From Pagrus major (lineage: Eukaryota > Chordata > Actinopteri > Spariformes > Sparidae), in NCBI RefSeq assembly GCF_040436345.1, contig NC_133221.1, forward strand, positions 18,225,165 to 18,289,164: a DNA stretch of 64,000 bases, in the 5' to 3' direction. The position numbers were made by a program, and so were the translations under genes. The first letter of the stretch is position 1, and each line of letters begins with the position of its first letter. The notes beneath the pieces were generated by a model that did not search any database, had not been told where the DNA came from, and was given only the letters and a program-made list of their open reading frames with translations. Below are positions 56,061 through 64,000 of the stretch, in pieces.

Positions 56061-57990
56061 CTGTTTCAGTCAACTCCACTCTCTCCATGAAGGGGGAGAA
56101 GATGAATTGCTTTGTGCTTAAGTATTTCTTTACTTATCAATTCCTTGTTATGTTTACCTCAAACTAGTGCTTGTCTTATTATATCTGAAAAGAAATAGGT
56201 TTTTGCTAAAGTAAGCGTTTTTACAGGGAAATATTTTTTTTTGTGTGCCGGTGATCTCCCCTGACTCGTTCCAGATGGTTTCGCCCGACGCTGCTGACTT
56301 TCCAGACACGCTCTACGTATTGACACAGCACGCGACTCACTGAGGGGGCTTTTAATTTGAGAAGACGCACAAAAGGATAATGGCCCGAGGGAGAGACACA
56401 AGTTTTGGTAAAGCCCAGGACAGCTGGTGAGTAAAGTAAGGTAAAATAAAGTGGTGGTGAGCACAAGAACACACTCAGGTCTGCCTTCCGCCATGATGAT
56501 GACCCACCCCAGAATCCATAAAACATAATTATGTGGCCTACAGACAGATGTTGTAGTTGGAGCATACACACGAATAAGATTTATTACAACTGCACTATTT
56601 TATCTAGAATATATTATTATGTGGTGTTTAATTTCTTTAATTCCCTTTATGCTCTATTCTTGTATCGTGTAGTTTCATAATATGTACATTTGCTCAAATA
56701 TTAATATATATATATATGAGTTATTCCATTTGATACTGCTAATCCTCAGGGGTAGAAGAAGTAGGCTAATCAAGTCTTAGACGTGAATTATGTATTATTT
56801 TACTTTAGTTGAAAATATTCAACAATTATCAACAGTAAGTAAAGAAATAACAGTTTTGGTGTTAAGACATTGATGTTTTATGTTGAAGGGATATCTACTG
56901 AAGCTAGCATGCTAACCACCTAGCCCTGGCCTGTCAAGGTCCAAAGCTCCTGTGTTAGCATTGTAAACACTAACAAGCCCCCCCTGCCCCAAGCTCACAA
57001 TCCGGACTGCTAGCTGCACGGCTAACCAAGCTAACTAGCTAATGGTAGCTCCCGTTAGCAGCAATAAGCAGGTACTCTGGAGATATGCTGCCCTCCATTT
57101 TTTTGTTGTCTTTTTTTTAGTTTGAATTCGACAGGTTGTAATTTTTTACATCCTGCACCTTAAAACTGCAGCTGATTGTTATGAAGTATAATATTTGCCT
57201 CTAAATTGTAGAAGTATAAAGTAACAGGAAATGAAAATACACGAGTACATCAAAATTGTATTCAAATATAGCACTTGAGTAAATGTACTTAGTTACTTTT
57301 CACCACTGTGCTTTGGTATTCAAGAGAGAAATATACTTTTACTCGATTTACTTGACAGCCATTTTGGACGAGTTACTTTGCAGATTAAGATTTCAAAGAT
57401 CTTTTTTGAGCACTGAAAATGTTATATGCAGTTATACAGTAAACTACCCAACAGTGTATCAAGAAGTTTGAATAAGCACCACCTTGACCAGCAACAACAT
57501 CAAATCTTGCTCACATGTGAATGTAAAAGTCTTAATTAAGGAGTTGTTACACTGACTGATTAATAATTAAAGTACAATTTGCTGGTTATACTATACAAAA
57601 AATCTAGAGCTACTTCTTTTACCACTGGTTCTTTGTAGCACTATGTGTATAAGATGTGATGCTGAAATGATCTAAATATACTTCTGAAATAACAAACAGG
57701 CTACTTTTGTTTGTCTACAGCCGGTGGCTTCCCCGACTCTCCCAAATGTCTCCAGTGCTTTAACCAGGCCCTTGGGTATTCCTAGCCTTTACATCCTGAA
57801 AAACCTCCTCCAGATGGCCTGTGCTTTCTCCTCTCATCCCGTGATGGAATGAAAAGATCAGCTAATTAAACAAAGTCCCCCATATCCATTTGAATGAACC
57901 ACGAGAGTCCTCGGGGAGCAGAGCAGCATGCAAATCAATCCCCAGTGCTTTTGAATCGTGTCCAACAACACAACACATCTCTGCAAACCA
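56061..57990. other. Intergenic region between inava and the fam107-like gene
   Basis: No gene recognised. Contains the probable upstream region of inava, a short (AT)n run near 56705-56716, a GCTAGC/GCTAACTAG-rich stretch near 56900-57060 and a right-end piece of the AGTACTT repeat at about 57205-57308. Frames at 56159-56571 on the minus strand show no family signature. Confidence 0.45.
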
Positions 57991-58502
57991 TAAAGCCTTT
58001 ATTTCCACAGCACACAGACTCACTAAAAATCAAAAGTCATGACAGTGACAGATAAACAAACAAACAAATGTGTAACACGGGGGCTATTTCTATAGATACA
58101 AAACAGTTTTGTTGAGAAATACCTCAGTTAAGAATCGCATCATGGTCTTATAGAAAGTAGAGATTTAGACAATGTGGCCCTTCCAACAAACAAACAATAA
58201 CACAGTCTCCTTTAACTGAGGAAGAAGCATGAGGAGTAATTATGAAAAAAAAAAAAAAATAGAATAATGACAATAAAAAACATAAAAAATATCCACCCTC
58301 TCAGTCCTTATTAATACAAATTAAGCACTTTATCTCCCTCATCAGAACCAGAGCTGTGACAAAGTTTAAGACGACATTTCTAAGGGAATAATGTGTTTCC
58401 TGATTCTGTGATATTTGTTTATATGTAGCTCAGCAGACAGTTAACATAAAGATTGGGCCACTATGGTGAGATGCTGCAGGGGCTGATGGGAGCCTCGGGG
58501 CC

Positions 58503-61500
58503 TCACTGCTCAGACACCTGTGTTCGCCTCAGGTTGTCCTTCACACGGACAAACTCTGGGATCTTCTGCTGATTCTCTCGCTGTCGGATCTCCTCCTGCT
58601 CATACTGGAAAAACAAATGGACAAGTCAGTGTACGTATATAATATTATACTATCAGGGTTTTGTACAAAGTCTGGAAAGTTTGGAAAATGTTTTTGACAG
58701 TTTTTAATGGTTTATGGTCAGTGTCTATATCTGATCAATAAATGTAGTGAAGTATTTAGCATAATATTCCCATCTGGAAAGTACTTAAGTAGAATTATAG
58801 TGTAGTAAAAAATGGAAGTACTCAAATAAAGTAACTAAAAATTGTCTTAAGTACAGTACTTGCCTAATTGCACTTAGTTACCTTTCACTACTGACCCCTA
58901 GAGCAGCAATGGTTAGTTGATTAATTGATTATTCTATCATGAGAAAATTAATTGCTTAATATTTGGATAATCAATTCATTATTTCAGTATTTTTTGAAGC
59001 AAAAACGATTAATGGATTAATCATGAAAATAATCAGCAGATTAATAATAAAAAATAAAGAAATAATGATATTGATCCTTGAAATCCCTTAATCCACAGAG
59101 ACTTGTGCTAACACTAACAACAACGGCTGTGTGTTTTTTGTTTTTAAAAAATTTAACAATAACTTTGTGAATTGTCTGGAAGATGACAGTTACTTCATTA
59201 CTTTACGTTTCTCTGACCTCTTCCAGCTTCTGTTGCCTCTTGCGAAGCTCCGTCTCCAGATCTGAGGGCCCACGTCGTGCCATCTCCTCCTCCTTGTGCA
59301 GCTCCAGTCTGCGCTGCTCCAACACTCGCGTCAGCTCCGGCTTCTCCTCCAGCAGCAGGCCCCTGTGTGGTCAGTCACAGCCACACTCACAACACACAGT
59401 CCACTCTGCCCTAGTCTGATTCAAATGTCAATGTGTGACCTGCTGTACCGTTTATGGCTGAGCAGCAGCTCCCGGTGCAGGTTCTGGTAAGTCGGCGTCT
59501 CCACCGAGGAACCGTTCAGTCTCCTGGGCTGAGTGATCTCGTCACCACTGAAGTCTGCTGTGGATTGACGGGACAGGGTCGGGTGGCCAACAGAGGTCTC
59601 TGAGGATCATGAAACAACTCATATCACCATCTGTAACTCCTCAGATCTGATCAATTCAAAGATCAAATCTTTTAACAGATTAATGGAAAAGACACTGAAC
59701 TAAAGTCTCTGTTTTATATGTTGTTAAGGTGTAATATCAGTCACAAGATAATTAGATCATTTTATTAATGTGAATTTTAAGGGAATTTGAATCAGAATTT
59801 GAAAATATATTAAAAACAACTCCATTTTGAAAAATGGATTTCATTGGCTTTTATTGAGATGTCATGGAACCAGTCAATCAAGATCAATCAATCAATTATT
59901 CAAATAGATTGATTGGCCTATTAGACAGATCAAATAGATTAAGCAATCAAATATTTGATTAAAAGATCAGTGATTGACTGATTGACTTATTTAATTGATC
60001 AATAAGATAAAGATATATTGAATTAGTAACACTTGAGTGATTCTTTACAATCAATAAGATATAAATTATTATTAAAATACCTTTTTTGTGATGTCCATAT
60101 CCTGTTTTCTGTTGTTTAAAACGTTTGAAAGAAGAAAAAAGAAAAGAGACACCCTGTTAGTAGTTTGACAAATAGATTATGAGCAGATACAAACCTGTTA
60201 ACACTGATGTGCCAAATCTGGTTTATCAAAACAGCTTCTTTATTTTGACCTCCACCTGATTGAAGGAGGGTATAATTAGACTGTGTAGGAGCTGAAGGGG
60301 ACAGTGCCCGCTGTGCTGCTTAAGCAGGTGAGTGTTGTTTACTTGGAGCACGAAGGGGACGTTACATATGTCTGCCTGTTGATGTAGACGGTGAGAGTCT
60401 TTGGGAAAACATGATAAAAGTTCTAACAGCAATTAAACAAGCAAATGATGTAAATATCTGCTCATAACACAACAACATGGGGTGAAAACTTGACATCAGC
60501 ATGACATCCTACTTTAACACAATGCAACAGATACCTCTGCCACTCCCAGTGAAACCAGATAACCAGGAGGGAATGATCGTATTGAGCAAGTAACAGATGG
60601 CAGATGCTGTCAGACGGCATGAAGTCAAGCGAGCTGATAGCAGCATATTTTGTATCTAAAGTGCCCTACAGCTGAACATAAGATCCCTGCGTTCTCCTCC
60701 TGAGATGACTAGAGCTCAGAAGTGTATTTGGGGTTGTGCCTTTTACTGTTCCTGTCACTAACATAAGCCTCCAAATCCTGTCCCTCCCCGGGCGCCTACA
60801 GAGAGGCTGAACTGAGAGATAATTGATTGTTACAGTCAGAGTCTGCAGGGCAGAATCACCACTTCTGACCTCTTAACTCCTGCTTCTCTCTAGAACACTG
60901 AAGTATATTATCACAAGTAGAAAATGGAAGTACTCAAGTAAAATACTTGAAAATTGTACGTAAAGGTCTACTATGTGGGTTTGTAAAAGAAATTCAAATT
61001 CAAAAAAATAACATTTATAATATCAAAAAAGTTCAAATTAACCAAACTCAGAAATATTGATTAGATATTTTGCTATAACTGAATAAACAAGCTGTCCGTA
61101 GAGGAAATAAGGTCCCCAGAACGCTGTTTGAAGCTAGAAATATTGCTTCTTAGAAGGGTCCTGCAAATATAAACAAAGTAAAACAGTTTTAAATTGTTTG
61201 ATTTGATGACAGTTTCTTAATTCAGTTTATGCAGTTGGGAAAATCAATAAATGAAGATTTTTCTTTTCTCATTAAGATTTCTGCCCCCAAAAGGCATAGT
61301 GCACCTTTCAGTACAGTACTTGCCTAACTGTACTTAGTTAACTTCCACAGCTGAGAACTAGAGCTGCAACGATTAGTCAATTCATTCATTGATAAAAAGA
61401 ACATTAATTATGAATATTTTTATATGAAATAAAATTTGTTTTTCAAATGATGGCGATGAGTCACATGTTTATATCTGCACTATATATTTGCCTACTGTAA

Positions 61501-62025
61501 CTGTTTTGTATATCACTAGTACAATAATTAGACATGGATCTTGTTTCAGTACTTCAGTAACTGCTGAATAATTTGAGAATTAATGGAGCATATCTGTGAA
61601 GATAAATAGCAACAAGACTCTCATGAGTATAAATAAACACACTCAATGTATCTTCTGTTTGATAGCTTCCAATATGGATAACAACCATTGTTGACTACAC
61701 ACACTGCTTAGTAACTAAAGCAGTTTCATAACGTTGCTTGGCATCTGATTCAATAATCTTGATCATCCTGATCTGCAACAACAGTGTGTCATTGTTTTCA
61801 ATGATCTACATAATATGAAGAGGGGTATAAAGCTTATTGGACGGATAGAATTCAAAATAAACTAAATTAACCTCACTGTAAACTCACTGAGGCTACTGAC
61901 AGCCTGACTCAAGTCAACTAACCCTCTGACAGATGGCTGCCAGACCAGGCGTTGACCTCTCACTCACCAGACAGGAGTAAACATTTAAGAAAATAACTCA
62001 CTTTTCTTGCAGTTGACCCCTCCAT
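58503..62025 (-). CDS. fam107b: FAM107-family (DRR1/TU3A-like) actin-associated protein
   Basis: Five coding exons: 62025-62002, 60108-60081 (28 nt), 59599-59449, 59362-59218 and 58604-58503. Phases match and give 149 aa (human FAM107A 144, FAM107B 131). The family core is clear: YQNLHRELLLSHKRGL, KPELTRVLEQRR, SDLETELRKRQQKLEE, then IPEFVRVKDNLRRT near the C-terminus. It forms a long charged coiled coil. FAM107 proteins bind and bundle F-actin, respond to glucocorticoid and stress, and have tumour-suppressor roles. The SDLE..L.KRQQKLE and NLRRT wording sits nearer FAM107B than A. The N-terminal exons (MEGSTARK, then KTGYGHHKK from the microexon) replace the usual N-terminus and are less certain than the last three exons. 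The minus-strand AATAAA (TTTATT at 57998) gives a 500-nt 3' UTR. Confidence 0.88.
58745..58896. repeat. Right half of the 'AGTACTT' repeat (fam107 last intron)
   Basis: Contains AAATGGAAGTACTCAAATAA, TTAAGTACAGTACTTGCC and CACTTAGTTACCTTTCACTA, matching in order the piece at 60925-61345. It is directly followed by a copy of the ATTAGTTGATTAAT palindromic repeat (58905-59060), and the same order of neighbours recurs at 61345-61440. Confidence 0.6.
60900..61345. mobile_element. MITE nested in an 'AGTACTT' repeat (fam107 intron 1)
   Basis: The older repeat reads AAAATGGAAGTACTCAAGTA...AAAATTGTACG up to 60960 and resumes with CAGTACAGTACTTGCCTAAC at about 61309. Between them lies about 345 bp starting AAAGGTCTACTATG and ending CATAGTGCACCTTT, an inverted pair of about 14 bp. 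Removing the insert restores the order seen in the uninterrupted copy at 58745-58896. The exact target duplication cannot be fixed by eye. Confidence 0.65.
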
Positions 62026-62029
62026 GGCC

Positions 62030-63400
62030 GGATGGTTTCGGTCCAGTAACAGTCTTCCTGTTTTAGTCCATTGTTGAAAAGAATCACACCTCCTCACATA
62101 ATCTGTCTATGTACTCTTTCTTTGCTGCTTCCAGGTTCAACATATTGCTTCTGATGACGGATCCTAAGACTCTACGCAGTGCCACCTAGCAGCAGTCAAT
62201 ATTGGTAGTAGACACTGAAATCTTATTAAGCCATTCAAGATTACCTCACAACCCCCACAGGCCACAGGAGGCTAGATTAGTTAATTACCGTCGACGCAAA
62301 TGCAGCTTAAAACCAACCTAGCACGGCACTAGTACCAGTCAACTCCTCTATTACTGTAATACTAACAGAAACGACAAAAGCTTTCAGGCAAACCAACACA
62401 CTTTTACTCAATGTTCATTGGTTCTTAGTGCTTGGAGACATACAGATCAAATATAACAAATAGTTGCAGGATATGGTATTCTGCTTCTCCACATTTGAAC
62501 TCATTTAGTAGTTGTTTACACAGAGGTGGAAGCAGATTAAACTGTGCACAGTTTTATCAAACTGTGTTTCTCACAGGTCACCCTGACTTTGCAATAGACA
62601 GCCTTGGTTTCTCTATATGGTTTCTGAGCTGCACCGTGTGTTTGTATCACTACAGCTTAAAATGATGTAGAACAAGCTTTATGTACGTATTTGTATGCTT
62701 TCTTTATTTGTATAATTATTTAATTTAGCAATACAGAATGCAGCGAGGCAAAGTGTGTCCAGCTGAAGCAAATTTCCAGCTACTTTCACTGGTCAGGCCT
62801 TTAACGATATAAACACATTAAAAACTGTATTGAAAACTTCAAACTTCTACAGTAATTTTTAAAATAATGTGTGTGGTTTATTTGCCTTTTACTCAAAAAC
62901 ATCACTGGTTTAAAGTTCTACATTAATCAAATATATGATTATAAATATATATTTATTTATGTATTTTTTAATTTATTTATCACTGAAGTGAATTTTGAAT
63001 CTGTTCTGTTTTTCTTGAATCAGTTCTAGGGAAACAGACATATATATGTATATTATCAGGGCTAAGGTACTGAGACCAGTAATTAAGTATTTTCCAGTCT
63101 TTTACAACACAGTCATGCCTTGTTTATTTGTCTGTTTTCTTTCATTAAAAACATTATGTGAAATCCATCTTTGGCATGAACTGTGAAGGCAAATTAATTA
63201 ATATCGTTATTCCTTCAGTTATATTACGTCACGAAGGCCTACTTTTGTATTAATATTTTTATATATATATTGATTTTCATCAAAAGTCTTAATTTAATTC
63301 AACAAATATCAAGTAAAAGAGAAAGAAGGGAAGGTCTATTCCGTCAATGGCCACATGAGGTCACTATACAACTAATTTCTGCTTCCAATGTCCCATGATT
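62030..63400. other. Intergenic region right of the fam107-like gene
   Basis: AT-rich. About 62026-62100 is probably the fam107 leader and promoter. A weakly GC-richer patch around 62140-62330 has no clear content, and 62940-63000 and 63240-63270 are (AT)n-rich. No gene is recognised. Confidence 0.4.
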
Positions 63401-63409
63401 CCGTGCGGC

Positions 63410-63450
63410 TCCTCGCTATATAAACGACCCGGAAGTACTTTGTTCTTCAT
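63410..63450 (+). promoter_or_regulatory. TATA-box plus ETS-site promoter
   Basis: TATATAAA at 63417-63424 is followed by an ETS/GABP-type CCGGAAGT at 63429-63436 and a pyrimidine-rich CTTTGTTCTTC about 25-30 bp downstream of the TATA box, a plausible start site. A small gene on the plus strand probably begins here and runs towards or past the right edge. There is no convincing protein-coding frame in the next 550 bp. Confidence 0.45.
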
Positions 63451-63691
63451 AGTTTGAAAGGCTTGTGTGAATGGTGAACGTGTGTGTGAGTGTTTGGAGA
63501 CTGCTTGTGTGAGTGGAAGTGTTGTGTCTGCGTGTGTGAGTGTGTTTCTCTATAAAAACCTACACACTGATCTTATTTGATCTGGTCTGAGTTCGGCTCT
63601 GCTCTCACCGGAGATGATAGGAAACCCGCTCGCGAGCCTCAGTGGCGATGTGCGGATGATTTTAACCTCCAGGGCCTCCACGCTTTAAGTT

Positions 63692-63799
63692 GTGGTCAGA
63701 GGTGATGAATTGATCAGATATACTAGTTCTTGGTGGGTTTGGGTTCATCTCAAGCCTCACAATGGACAATGAGTATAGAGGCGATTCTGATCTAACCAC
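63692..63799 (+). ncRNA. Candidate box C/D snoRNA
   Basis: A C box GTGATGA (63702-63708) and a D box CTGA (63787-63790) sit 78 nt apart. They are bracketed by GTGGTCAGA (63692-63700) and TCTAACCAC (63791-63799), which pair at 8 of 9 positions as a terminal stem. A degenerate C'-like AATGAGT lies at about 63768-63774. This is the classic C/D kink-turn layout at a normal length (about 108 nt). It is about 250 bp downstream of a TATA/ETS promoter, as expected for an intronic guide in a non-coding host. I do not recognise the guide sequences, so it has no name. Chance occurrence of the boxes is possible, but the long stem argues against it. Confidence 0.45.
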
Positions 63800-64000
63800 A
63801 ACCGAAAAGCGAGCAGAAGGCCTGGACGTCTGCTCACGAGACACAACATGTCGTCTTAATGTTTCTATTTCGCTTGAGTTGTTTAAAGGCTTTCTAAGTA
63901 ACTGAGTTTACGCTTTTAAAGTGGTTTCAGAGCTTAAATGCTGTCGACTACGATTATTTATGGTAAGAAAAGTGCGTCAATCATTCTACATCAGGCCTAC

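Noticed and set aside
56159-56571. Two overlapping minus-strand frames of 116 and 136 codons
   Set aside because: No domain or splice-site support and low-complexity content; they probably lie upstream of inava by chance.
63662-63844. 60-codon minus-strand frame at the right edge
   Set aside because: No homology; the plus strand of the same stretch has a better explanation as a C/D snoRNA candidate.

Overview
This is ordinary nuclear DNA from a ray-finned (teleost, probably percomorph) fish. Genes are split by GT-AG introns of about 80 bp to several kb, the coding exons read as vertebrate proteins, and the spaces between carry typical fish repeats: a Tc1-like transposon, TTAA-flanked MITEs, tRNA-derived SINEs and microsatellites. 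I see no bacterial genes, CRISPR, or retroviral or other virus-like element.

Layout. 1-3450 (minus): 5' part of a tastin/TROAP-like gene, running off the left edge. 5066-14666 (plus): def6, 11 coding exons, 617 aa. 18400-24478 (plus): ppard, 7 coding exons, 506 aa. 26370-28470: a dead Tc1-like element hosting two further MITEs. 28614-32175 (plus): a makorin (mkrn4-like), 8 exons, 380 aa. 33151-37683 (plus): fance, 10 exons, 511 aa. 38840-40919 (plus): rpl10a, 6 exons, 216 aa. 42360-46235 (plus): an IRAG/LRMP-family tail-anchored coiled-coil protein, 13 exons, about 398 aa. 47097-56060 (minus): inava (C1orf106), 9-10 exons, 588-632 aa. 58503-62025 (minus): a FAM107-family gene, 5 exons including a 28-nt microexon, 149 aa. 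63417 onward (plus): a TATA/ETS promoter followed by a candidate box C/D snoRNA.

The order def6-ppard-fance-rpl10a matches human chromosome 6p21.31 (DEF6-PPARD-FANCE-RPL10A), so this is an old vertebrate linkage block, here with a makorin between ppard and fance. The genes do not form a pathway: they cover mitosis (troap), Rho/Rac signalling in immune cells (def6), lipid-sensing transcription (ppard), ubiquitination (makorin), interstrand crosslink repair (fance), translation (rpl10a), ER/nuclear-envelope calcium signalling (IRAG family), epithelial junction and innate signalling (inava) and actin-linked stress response (fam107).

Exon models were built by hand from reading frames, splice consensus and phase. 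All joins given are phase-consistent. The weakest parts are the first exons of inava and fam107, one donor in the IRAG-family gene, and all untranslated exons. I found no strong case for a wholly new system. The best leads are the candidate snoRNA at the right edge, a GT-repeat placed directly against a 3' splice site in the IRAG-family gene, the makorin's unusual domain set, and the nested transposon stack.
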